Source: Thiocapsa roseopersicina
Lineage (GTDB): Bacteria; Pseudomonadota; Gammaproteobacteria; Chromatiales; Chromatiaceae
Direction of reading: 5' to 3'
NCBI RefSeq assembly: GCF_900106925.1
Contig: NZ_FNNZ01000001.1
Coordinates: 248,001-312,000, forward strand
Length of the DNA: 64,000 nucleotides
Shown here piece after piece: positions 46,883 through 54,618 of this stretch (positions are counted from its first letter, which is position 1; each line of letters begins with the position of its first letter). Position numbers and translations under genes: made by a program. The notes beneath the pieces were generated by a model. The model worked only from the letters and a program-made list of their open reading frames with translations, did no database searches and was not told the origin of the DNA.

Positions 46883-47055
46883 CCCTGAGTCGCTCCGTGT
46901 CGGGTTGATTCGAGATCGGGGGCGGCCGCATCCGGGGCGCGCCGTTGCGGCCACTGTAGTCCGAAAGCGCTCCGCTGTGCAGGGTGCGACGCACGCGTTT
47001 CGTGCGCCGCGCCCGGCGTCTGCCGAATCGCTGGACCGCCGGACCCAGTAACGTG

Positions 47056-47178
47056 TCAGAAATAAGTCGAGCACCGAATCGTTGTCGTAGTCGTCCGGAA
47101 TCCGATTACGACAACGACAACGACAACGACAATCGTCGTAAAGGTATCCTCTCGTCGGGTTGTGATACTTATTACTGA
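47056..47178. mobile_element. MITE-like unit with 12-bp terminal inverted repeats (R7)
   Basis: Ends TCAGAAATAAGT (47056–47067) and ACTTATTACTGA (47167–47178) are inverted with one mismatch. Inside is a second inverted arrangement (CGTTGTCGTAGTCG against CGATTACGACAACG) with GACAAC repeated. No ORF of size. No target duplication was seen. The rest of 46883–47363 is empty apart from this unit. Confidence 0.6.
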
Positions 47179-47363
47179 ACCGTTCCCCGGGATCCGGAAG
47201 ACGGCTTGAAATCGCTCCCCGGCCGGGGCGATTGGGCCTAAACTGACCGGGTGCTCATCGGGCAAGGATCGGCATCGACGCGGGCTCGACCGGCAGCGAC
47301 AGCCGTCCCGACACGACCGTCCGGCCCGCGATGTTTACCGGTCGTCTTGCGCGGAGAACGCTA

Positions 47364-47906
47364 ATGACCCGACGCCATCTCGTCGCCCTGTTGCCGCTCC
47401 TGCTCGGGGCCTGCGGACTCGTGCCGCCGAATCATCTTGGCGGGATCGGTGCGAGCGTTTCGCCGATGGATTACGGCCGGCGGCTCTGCGCGCACCTGGA
47501 TCCGGAGTCCTATTCCTCCTGCGTGAGCCAGGTGCTGGACGAGATCGACCGCGGCCAACCGAGTCGGCTGCCCCCTGGCTATTCCACCTCCGGCCCCTTC
47601 GCTGTCATCATGGACGGCGAGGTCTACATCGGCGACTACCGTTCCAACCCCTTCAAAGCCGATTTCCGTGTCTCCAACGGCCGGAACGGCTGCCGTGGCG
47701 GCTACAACGCCTTCACCGGCTCGGCCGACGCCGTCTTCGACGTCTATTGCGACGACGGGCGCAACGGTTGGGCCGACGTCATCCGCGCGAGCGACGGCCG
47801 CAACGGCATCGGCAAGATCGCCCTCGATGACGGGACCGAGGGCGATATCGTCTTCGGTCATCTGCCCCTCGGCGGCCTGGATCGTGGTCGTAACGACGCG
47901 CTGTAG
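47364..47906 (+). CDS. Lipoprotein, hypothetical
   Basis: A 180-residue lipoprotein with lipobox LLLGACG after MTRRHLVALLPLL. A helical segment with two cysteines (RRLCAHLDPESYSSCVSQVL) is followed by a small beta domain with repeated GRNG turns (SNGRNGCRGGYN, DDGRNGWADV, SDGRNGIGK). No family is recognised. The TAG stop is supplied by the R2 repeat. Confidence 0.7.
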   Translation: MTRRHLVALLPLLLGACGLVPPNHLGGIGASVSPMDYGRRLCAHLDPESYSSCVSQVLDEIDRGQPSRLPPGYSTSGPFAVIMDGEVYIGDYRSNPFKADFRVSNGRNGCRGGYNAFTGSADAVFDVYCDDGRNGWADVIRASDGRNGIGKIALDDGTEGDIVFGHLPLGGLDRGRNDAL

Positions 47907-47972
47907 GGGCGACTTTAGTCGCCCCCTGGTTCCATGTAAGCGTGGACTGGGCGACTAAAGTCGCCCCTACAT
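47902..47972. repeat. R2 pair supplying both convergent stop codons
   Basis: GTAGGGGCGACTTTAGTCGCC and GGGCGACTAAAGTCGCCCC plus CTAC. The left TAG ends the lipoprotein gene and the right one, on the other strand, ends the FAH-family gene. Confidence 0.9.
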
Positions 47973-48785
47973 CGTCCCCTTCATCGCCTGCACCACGGGG
48001 TTCTCCAGCGCCCCGATCCGCTCGATCTCGACCTTGACCCGATCGCCCGCGCTCAGGAACAGCGGCGGGGTGCGCGCGAAGCCCACACCGGGCGGGGTGC
48101 CCGTGATGATGAGGGTGCCGGGCAGAAGTGTGGTGTCGCGGCTGAGGAAGGCGATCAGCTCGGCGATGGTGAAGATCATGTCGCTGGTGTGTCCGGTCTG
48201 GACGCGCTCGCCGTTGAGTGTGCAGGTGACGCTCAGTGACTGCGGGTCGGGGATCTCGTCGGCGGTGACCAGGACGGGGCCCAAGGGGCAGAAGCCGTCG
48301 AAGCTCTTGCCGCGAATCCATTGGCCGGCGCCGCCTTCCTTCTGCCAGCGCCGTGCGGAGATGTCGTTGGCGCAGGTGTAACCCAACACGTAATCGAGCG
48401 CGGACGCAACCGGGACGTCGCGCGCCGTGCGACCGATGACCACGGCGAGCTCGGCCTCGTAGTCGACCTCCGGGCCGTGCTCGCAGGCGTTCGGGAGGAT
48501 GATGGGCTCGCCCGGATCCGTGATCGCCGTCGTGGGCTTCATGAAGACGACCGGGTTGGCCGGGATGGCGGCCCCGGTCTCCTCGGCGTGGGCGCGATAG
48601 TTCAGGCCGATGCCGTAGACGTTGACGGGTGCGATCGGCGCCAGCCAGCGTGCCACCGCGATCTCGTCGGTGGTCTCGGTCAGGCCCTCGTAGAGGTGCC
48701 CGCCGAGCCGGCGGGCGTGCCCGGCGTCGATCGGTGTGCCGAGGTGGATGGTGCCGTGGGTATCGAGGAAGCGGGCGATCTTCAT
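47967..48785 (-). CDS. Fumarylacetoacetate hydrolase family protein
   Basis: A 272-residue FAH-family hydrolase or decarboxylase. Family marks: YGIGLNYRAHAEETG, PVVFMKPTTAI, the metal-binding DYEAELAVVIG and GYTCANDISARRWQ, then GTLIITGTPPGVG. Such enzymes act on 2-keto acids of aromatic or sugar-acid breakdown. Specific substrate unknown. Confidence 0.9.
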   Translation of the reverse strand: MKIARFLDTHGTIHLGTPIDAGHARRLGGHLYEGLTETTDEIAVARWLAPIAPVNVYGIGLNYRAHAEETGAAIPANPVVFMKPTTAITDPGEPIILPNACEHGPEVDYEAELAVVIGRTARDVPVASALDYVLGYTCANDISARRWQKEGGAGQWIRGKSFDGFCPLGPVLVTADEIPDPQSLSVTCTLNGERVQTGHTSDMIFTIAELIAFLSRDTTLLPGTLIITGTPPGVGFARTPPLFLSAGDRVKVEIERIGALENPVVQAMKGTM

Positions 48786-48821
48786 GTTCGGGGTCTCGTC
48801 GATAGCGGATGGATACGGGAT

Positions 48822-50096
48822 TCAGCCGGCGCTGCGGTTCCGCAGCTGCTCGGTGAGTTTCTGGAATTCGCGTTGCATCTCCAGGTTTTCGAAAGGGCGC
48901 AGTGCCGGGACCTGGCGATTCATGAGTCCTTCGAGAAGCTGCTGGCTCGATCGGACCAGGCTCACCAGCTCGCCGGACACCCGCACCGTCTCGTAGGTGT
49001 TCCAGGCGGCGGCGATATCCTTCTCCAGCTCGCGTCTGGCCTGCTTCACCTGGGCCGCCTGGTCCCTGAGATATTGGCGATAGATCTCGGCGGCCTGTAC
49101 GGTCAGCTGTTGTGCCTCCAGGTTGGCCGCGAGCACCTCCTGTCGGCCCGGCGACTCGCGCTGCAGCGCTCGTGTCTCGCCGGAGAGTTCTTGAGCACGC
49201 GCGATGATGGCGTCGATCTGCGGGACATACTGTTCGCCGATCGCCTCCTCGATCTGCAGGTGCATGCGGTTGAGCGCCTGCAGCAGGACGACATAGAGGC
49301 CGTAATAGCGTCGCGCGCTCTGCAGATCCTCGCCGCTCTGGGCGACCAGCACCTCGAGCTGAGCGGTGATGGCCTTGACGTTGTCGAACAGGATGCCGAG
49401 GTCGACCATGTTGTCGCCGACCACGGTCGAGAGCAGCAGCTCGATCTGATCGTCGCCCAGGTCGATGCCCATTTGGCGCAGCTCGCCCGCGAACTCCCGT
49501 TTGACCGCGGCCAGCTCGCCGTTCAGACGATCGATGTCGTCCTCCAGCGACGCGATGGAGCGATCGTAATCCGCGACCGTCTTCTTGAGGGTGGACTCTG
49601 CAGGTGCGGAGATCCGTTTCTGACGGGCGTCCGCGATTCCCGCCCGGGCCTTCTCGATCTCGGCTTGGAGGATCCGGATCCGCTCGCGGTAGTTTTGGAT
49701 CGGCGAGGTCGAGAGGATCTCTACCGCCGTGTCGAGCAGTGCGTTGATCTCCTCGCGATTGGAGCGCTGGTCGGTCCCGAACCAGGTCCTCTCGGGCAGC
49801 TCGCCGTGGCGCTCTTCCAGTACCAACGCCGAATCCAGGGTGGGGACGACGTTCTCCCAGACGCGGGCGAAATCCCGATCTTCGGCGAAGAGTCCTTTGG
49901 CATCGGCGAGCGCCCGGTCGGCAAAGTCGCGCGAGCGTTGCCACCATCCGGTGGCCGTCTCGAGGGTTCGGTTCCAGACATCCGGTTCGGCTTCGGAGGG
50001 TACGGCCGCAGGGAGGTCGGTCTCGGCGGCGAGATCGCCGGCGCCGCCGACGGCGAGCGTCCCGAGAACAAGGATGAGCGGAGCGATAGCACGCAT
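48822..50096 (-). CDS. Periplasmic coiled-coil protein, hypothetical
   Basis: About 424 residues. Signal peptide MRAIAPLILVLGTLAVGGAG is followed by mostly helical sequence with long heptad-like stretches (RIRILQAEIEKARAGIADA, DDIDRLNGELAAVKREFAGE) and helix-rich C-terminus. There is no enzyme motif. Length and helix content resemble structural or envelope-spanning proteins. The ATG at 50096 was chosen because it begins the signal peptide. It precedes the FAH-family gene by 36 bases, possibly one operon. Confidence 0.7.
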   Translation of the reverse strand: MRAIAPLILVLGTLAVGGAGDLAAETDLPAAVPSEAEPDVWNRTLETATGWWQRSRDFADRALADAKGLFAEDRDFARVWENVVPTLDSALVLEERHGELPERTWFGTDQRSNREEINALLDTAVEILSTSPIQNYRERIRILQAEIEKARAGIADARQKRISAPAESTLKKTVADYDRSIASLEDDIDRLNGELAAVKREFAGELRQMGIDLGDDQIELLLSTVVGDNMVDLGILFDNVKAITAQLEVLVAQSGEDLQSARRYYGLYVVLLQALNRMHLQIEEAIGEQYVPQIDAIIARAQELSGETRALQRESPGRQEVLAANLEAQQLTVQAAEIYRQYLRDQAAQVKQARRELEKDIAAAWNTYETVRVSGELVSLVRSSQQLLEGLMNRQVPALRPFENLEMQREFQKLTEQLRNRSAG

Positions 50097-50397
50097 GGAG
50101 ATCAGGATGCCTCGGCGGGTCGATGTGCGCGGATCCCGAGCCATCGGGATCGGCCGTGTCGGGTGCTCGGACCCGGCCACGGGTCGGACCCGACAAGTCT
50201 GCCACGCCCGAGCGGTCGGGTCGATTCGGGTCATACAGCAGCACCGGGGGCCGAGGCGCGCGGGCGCACCATCGGGCAAGAAAGGCCTCGAGGGCGGCGC
50301 CGGCGAGCTGCTCTGCAACACCGGGCCTTGCGTCGCGAAGAAGCGCATGGTTTACCTCGCAGGCCGAGGATCCCGGGAGGCATCGCAGTGTCGCCCG
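50097..50397. other. Intergenic, no recognised feature
   Basis: The upstream frame of the coiled-coil gene stays open here but encodes Cys/Pro-rich unlikely sequence. No promoter or terminator could be set. Confidence 0.4.
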
Positions 50398-51447
50398 TCA
50401 CACCTCGTCTGGCTCAGATCCCGTCTCGTCGTTCGCGACCCGCCGTCCGCGCCGCAGACTGCCCGGCGGATAGCCGAACTTGCGCTTGAAGGACCGACTG
50501 AAGTGGTTGACATGGGAGTAACCCAATCGGTCCGCCAGAACCTTGAGCGCAACCTCGCTGTCGCGGATCGCCACATAGGCCTCGTTCAGGCGCCAGTCGG
50601 CGATGAAGGCGTAGATCGGTAAGCCGTATTGCTCGGCGAAGGCCGTGTTGAGTCGCCGTGCGGGCATCCTGAATTGCACCGCCAAGTCATCCAGGCTGGG
50701 CAACCGCCCCTCCAAGTGCGTCAGATAGTCGTGGAGCTCTCGGATCCGATCCTGCCGGCACTGGAGTCGGGGCGGCGCGAGGTCAGGCGTGATCACCTGC
50801 GCCGATAGCAGACACAGGTACTCCAGAACCTTGGATTGGGCGAACAATCGCTGCAAGGTTCCCTGCAACTGCAGCGAGAGCGCCGCCCGCAGCGGGGCGG
50901 AGACGCGAATCGGTATGGGACGCACCTTGACGACCGGCCGCGTCTCCAAGCCGAGCCGGGCGATCAGCGTCGCCGCCAGTTCCTCGCCGATCAGTTGAGC
51001 CAGAACGTCTTCGGCCAGGATGAGGGCGGTCATTGCACTGTCGGCAGAAGCCTCGATCAGCGGAATCACTTGCAACGCGTCCGCGCGGCGGAAGAAGTCG
51101 TGGCCGGGTTGATAGATGAATTCAGCGTGGGGATAAGACTCTTGGTGGCAAATGGTCCCGCCTTGGATCGTTTGGATGACCAGCGTGGGCTCGGGGAAGG
51201 TGAAGCGAAATTCGCCCAGAGGAACCCGTTGCCCGGTCACCTCGGGCCGAAACCGATGCACGCCCTGAAACAACGAGATGCCGTGCGCCAAGGGCAGGCG
51301 ATCGCACCAACCGTGACCGATCTCGGGCGGAATGGGGTAGTCCACCCGTTGCAGGTCGCCGCTTCCCGGAACAGTGACGCGCTCCCCGGTGGTCGTCGTA
51401 TCGGTGAGCCAGCGGACATCGAGGGCGGGAAGAGTCGGGCGACTCAT
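50398..51447 (-). CDS. AraC-family transcriptional regulator
   Basis: A 349-residue regulator. The C-terminal AraC HTH is seen in LPSLDDLAVQFRMPARRLNT and LADRLGYSHVNHFSRSFKRK, ending FGYPPGSLRRGRR. The N-terminal half is an unknown sensing domain with no clear cupin motif. It is divergent to the small peptide and kinase genes at 51604 onward with about 155 bases between, so it may control them. Confidence 0.88.
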   Translation of the reverse strand: MSRPTLPALDVRWLTDTTTTGERVTVPGSGDLQRVDYPIPPEIGHGWCDRLPLAHGISLFQGVHRFRPEVTGQRVPLGEFRFTFPEPTLVIQTIQGGTICHQESYPHAEFIYQPGHDFFRRADALQVIPLIEASADSAMTALILAEDVLAQLIGEELAATLIARLGLETRPVVKVRPIPIRVSAPLRAALSLQLQGTLQRLFAQSKVLEYLCLLSAQVITPDLAPPRLQCRQDRIRELHDYLTHLEGRLPSLDDLAVQFRMPARRLNTAFAEQYGLPIYAFIADWRLNEAYVAIRDSEVALKVLADRLGYSHVNHFSRSFKRKFGYPPGSLRRGRRVANDETGSEPDEV

Positions 51448-51603
51448 CGCCTTGGAGCACGCGATGTCAGGCGATCTCGGATCATCGGTATGCGGCAGGG
51501 GTATAAATCAGTCGTCGGATGGTAGAAGGCGCCATTTGATCGTTCATACAGTCAGGGAGCACATTGAAAGCCCGCGAGGCCGTCTGCGGATCAACTATCC
51601 CAC

Positions 51604-51831
51604 ATGCAGACGTGCGATGCATATCACCCCGACGAGAGCCCGACGATGCACCCAAACGACGATCCGACCTCTCCCCAAACCGCGACCGACGATCAAGCCC
51701 CGGACATGGCCGACCCCGAGCGCCGCGCCGCGCTCGCCCGCCTCGGCGCCCTGGCCGCCTGGACCGCGCCGGCCATGCTGACGCTGGTTGCCACGGCACG
51801 GGCAGCGCCGCCCATCTCGACAACTCCCTAG
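51604..51831 (+). CDS. Small peptide with hydrophobic tail (possible RiPP precursor)
   Basis: A 75-residue (or 61, starting at ATG 51646) protein with an acidic Pro/Asp-rich N-terminus (DDPTSPQTATDDQAPDMADP) and a C-terminal segment beginning RRAALARLGALAAWTAPAML. The stretch AAWTAPAMLTL recurs out of frame 77 bp further on (51828–51902). It directly precedes a PqqD–HprK-like kinase and a nucleotidyltransferase, enzymes that often accompany modified peptides. A double-arginine followed by hydrophobic residues also resembles a Tat-type signal, so precursor versus signal is not settled. The gene is small and its expression is unproven. Confidence 0.5.
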   Translation: MQTCDAYHPDESPTMHPNDDPTSPQTATDDQAPDMADPERRAALARLGALAAWTAPAMLTLVATARAAPPISTTP

Positions 51832-51902
51832 TCGCCTGGACCGCGCCGATCATGCTGACTGCGGCGGCGACGGCAGCGTCGCAAACGACAAGCTCAAAAT
51901 GA
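51751..51902 (+). repeat. 77-bp out-of-frame tandem duplication of the peptide tail
   Basis: CTGGCCGCCTGGACCGCGCC and CTAGTCGCCTGGACCGCGCC start 77 bp apart, about 27 of 32 bases matching. The second copy, one frame over, would read SLVAWTAPIMLTAAATAA and end in SQTTSSK with its stop overlapping the kinase start (ATGA). The first copy ends at the TAG in CTAG. Confidence 0.75.
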
Positions 51903-53086
51903 CGATCCTCTCCACCGCCCTCGGGCACAGCCGCCTGCTCGCCCGGCCCGGCGATCGGCGGCTGTGTCTGCTCGACGCATCCGCGAGCGCGCTTTGGGAT
52001 CTGCATGCCGCCGGCGTGGCGCCGACGCGGCTGGCCGGATTGCTCGTGGAGCGCTTCGCGCTGTCGCCGGAGCTGGCGCGCGATCAGGTCGCGGCCCTGG
52101 TGGCCGACTGGCGGCGCGCCGGACTGCTCGACGTCGGCGCCGACACCCCCGCGGACTGGCGTTTCGGCACACCGGCCGAGCCGGTCTGGCCCGCGCCCCG
52201 GCCGCGCCCGCTTGAGCAAGGCGCCCGGGCGCTCTGGCTGGCCGATCGCCGGATCGGGCTGAGGTGCGAGGCGGCGGCGATCCGCCGGCGCCTCGCCCGG
52301 ATGCTGTCGCCGGAGCCGGAGCCAGCGTCGGAGCCGGAGCCGGAGCAGGGAGAGCCCGTGCGGGTGGATCATGATCTGTCTCTGCATGGCACGGTCGATG
52401 ACTGGCTGCTCGCGCGCGACGGCGACACCGTCGAGTGCGGTCAGGGGCTCGACGCGGCACTCGTCGCGACTGTCACCGCCCTGGCCACTCTGGGCTGCCG
52501 GACCGCCGAGCGTCTGATCGTGCTGCACGGCGCCGGTCTGGTCGCGCCGGACGGGCGGGGGCTGCTGCTGATCGCGCCCGGCGGGTCGGGCAAGACCACG
52601 CTTGCGGCGGCGCTGAATGCCGAAGGCTTTGGTCTATTGAACGACGACGTGGTGCCGGTGATCCGCAGCGGTGACCTGCTGGGTCTGGGGCTGCCGCTCT
52701 GTCTGAAGCCCGGCAGCTGGCCGGTGCTCGCGACCTGCCGGCCGGACCTGGAGCAGGCGCCGGTGCTGGAGCGTTTCGGCCAACGGGTGCGTTTCGTGCC
52801 TCCCCGTGGCCCCGTCGTCACCCGGCCCGTGCGCCCGGTTCGTCTGCTCTTTCCGCGGTATGCCCCGGAGGAGGCCGCCCGGGTGGCGCCGCTGTCCCCG
52901 GTCCAGGCGCTGGAAGGGATCATCAATGCCGAAGCCGTGATCCGCGACCTCACGCAGGAGAAAGTGGATGCCTTGGCCCGTTGGATCGAGACCCTGCCGG
53001 CCTTCGCCCTGACCTATCCGAACCTGGCCATCGGGCTGCAGCAGGTTGCCGCGTGCCTGCGGACAACGGCGGGTGCGCGGCCGTGA
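51899..53086 (+). CDS. PqqD-like domain fused to HprK-related kinase
   Basis: A 395-residue protein with two parts. Residues 1–90 resemble a PqqD peptide-chaperone-like domain (RLLARPGDRRLCLLDASASA, LLVERFALSPELARDQVAAL, DWRRAGLLD). The rest is an HprK/P-like kinase: P-loop IAPGGSGKTTL, then LLNDDVVPVI and PLSPVQALEGIINAEA. HPr-rel-A type and lasso-like clusters usually keep PqqD and kinase separate; here they are fused. The ATG overlaps the stop of the frame-shifted peptide tail, and the end overlaps the next gene (GTGA). A peptide or protein phosphorylation role is inferred. Confidence 0.8.
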   Translation: MTILSTALGHSRLLARPGDRRLCLLDASASALWDLHAAGVAPTRLAGLLVERFALSPELARDQVAALVADWRRAGLLDVGADTPADWRFGTPAEPVWPAPRPRPLEQGARALWLADRRIGLRCEAAAIRRRLARMLSPEPEPASEPEPEQGEPVRVDHDLSLHGTVDDWLLARDGDTVECGQGLDAALVATVTALATLGCRTAERLIVLHGAGLVAPDGRGLLLIAPGGSGKTTLAAALNAEGFGLLNDDVVPVIRSGDLLGLGLPLCLKPGSWPVLATCRPDLEQAPVLERFGQRVRFVPPRGPVVTRPVRPVRLLFPRYAPEEAARVAPLSPVQALEGIINAEAVIRDLTQEKVDALARWIETLPAFALTYPNLAIGLQQVAACLRTTAGARP

Positions 53087-54249
53087 GCTCTGCGCCCGGC
53101 CGCCGCTGGCGGACGCTGGCAGCCCTGCTTGCCCCCGATGTCGCGGGCCCGGATCGGCCGGTCGCCGGCCCGATCGACGATTGGCGGGCGCTCTATGGTT
53201 TGGCTACGGTCCAGCTGGTCGCCCCGAGCCTGTATGCCGGACAACTGCTCCGGGATGCGCTCGAGCCGATGCCGGAGGACGTCCGCGACGCACTCGCCTA
53301 CCTTCATGAGCGTAATGACGACCGCAACCGCCGGCTGCTTCACGTGTTGCGCGAGACCCTGTCGATCCTGAATCAGGCCGACATCGTCCCTGTCCTGCTC
53401 AAGGGCGCCATCGCCCTGCTGCCGGATCAGTACCCGCTGGCTTTTGCGCGGGTTCTGAGCGATCTGGATCTGGGCGTGCCGGCCGATCAGGTCGACCGCG
53501 GGAGCGCGGCGCTCCGGTCCGCGGGCTACCATCATTATCTGGCGCCCAATGTCGAGTCCGTGTGCTGGTCCGTCACGACCGGGCATCATCTGCCGCCGCT
53601 CATCCATCCGTCCGGGGACGGCTACGTCGAACTGCACTACGATCTGTTCAGCGGCAAGCCTCAGAAGGAGGCGCTGCCCTTGTGCGCTGTGCTCGCCCGG
53701 GCCGAAACCCATGACTGGGATGGCTTGCGGATCCGGATTCCGACCCCGGCCGACCGGCTGCTGCACAATGCGCTTCATCATCAGGTCCAGGATCAGGCCT
53801 TCTGGACCGACCGACGCTCCCTGCGTCAACTGCTTGAGTTCGCGCGCTTACGCGCCTTGCCGGCGGCGGCCGATGTCGATTGGCCCGGACTCATGGCGGA
53901 GCTCAAGCGCCGGGGATTGGCGGATGCGATGGGTGCCCATCTGCTTGCCGCGCGGGAGCTGTTCGGTCAGCCGCTGCCGGCGGGCGTAAAGCCGACGGCG
54001 GCGGCTTCCCGCGCGGAGATGCGCTTCTGGCGGCGGCTCGACTCCCCGCGCCTGGATCGGCTGTTCTCCTTGCGTTGGGATGCGCTGCGCCAAGCCCGAC
54101 GTCTACCCAATCTGCCGCGGCGGCTGATGACGCCCGGCTGGTATCCGGAAAAATATCGCTTCTGGAAGCAGCAGTGGGTTGCGCGGCGCCAGGGCGGCCC
54201 GACGTCCGGTGTGGATCGGATGTCCGGAGAACGCCTGGATCCACGATGA
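53083..54249 (+). CDS. NTP_transf_5-type nucleotidyltransferase
   Basis: A 388-residue protein of the uncharacterised nucleotidyltransferase family PF14907. The conserved core is VPVLLKGAIALLPDQYP then RVLSDLDLGVP (metal-binding DxD) and YVELHYDLFSGKP. GTG at 53083 overlaps the kinase stop by four bases. Such proteins accompany HprK-like kinases in RiPP-like and HPr-rel-A gene sets; substrate unknown. The C-terminus has basic helices (RQARRLPNLPRRLMTP). Confidence 0.82.
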   Translation: MSSAPGRRWRTLAALLAPDVAGPDRPVAGPIDDWRALYGLATVQLVAPSLYAGQLLRDALEPMPEDVRDALAYLHERNDDRNRRLLHVLRETLSILNQADIVPVLLKGAIALLPDQYPLAFARVLSDLDLGVPADQVDRGSAALRSAGYHHYLAPNVESVCWSVTTGHHLPPLIHPSGDGYVELHYDLFSGKPQKEALPLCAVLARAETHDWDGLRIRIPTPADRLLHNALHHQVQDQAFWTDRRSLRQLLEFARLRALPAAADVDWPGLMAELKRRGLADAMGAHLLAARELFGQPLPAGVKPTAAASRAEMRFWRRLDSPRLDRLFSLRWDALRQARRLPNLPRRLMTPGWYPEKYRFWKQQWVARRQGGPTSGVDRMSGERLDPR

Positions 54250-54358
54250 AGCAACCTGCTTCGAGCTGCCCGAGTCGGGCATCGGGCGTTTGTTTTCGAT
54301 CTCGGGCTTTGTTAACCTTGCGCGTCGATCCGGGGCTTGCTCTCGGATCGGATGTCAT

Positions 54359-54471
54359 GGTGGCTTGCGCCGGTCCCCTCGCAACGCGAAACCGTGAACC
54401 CGGTCAGGCCCGGAAGGGAGCAGCCGCAGCGGTTGAAGCGTGTGCCGGGGTGTGGCTGGCGTCGGCCGCCG
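54359..54471 (+). ncRNA. ffs: 4.5S RNA / signal recognition particle RNA (small bacterial type)
   Basis: The conserved apical hairpin is present: CGGTCAGGCCCGGAAGGGAG and CAGC, then GTGTGCCGGGGTGTGGCTGG, corresponding to the GGTCAGG-CCGGAAGGAAGCAGCC and GTGTGCCGGG parts of E. coli ffs. Ends GGTGGC (54359) and GCCGCC (54471) pair to close the stem. The location right upstream of dnaX supports it. It binds Ffh. Confidence 0.9.
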
Positions 54472-54618
54472 CCCCCGATGAAGACGGGCGGTCGAGGTCG
54501 CGCGATCCAAGGCCGGACGGACGACGCGGTGGCCGCGGGCAAGCCCGGGCACCGGATGCCCGTCCCCATTCACGTCGGCATCTGCCCCCCACACGGAAAC
54601 CGTCCGCTCGAATCACGC

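Noticed and set aside
47056-47178. GACAAC tandem stretch considered as CRISPR or microsatellite
   Set aside because: Only about four short units inside a larger inverted repeat; a MITE-like unit explains it better.
47779-50244. Very long minus-strand frame covering the FAH gene and coiled-coil gene
   Set aside because: Out of frame with both recognised genes; Arg/Pro-rich shadow.
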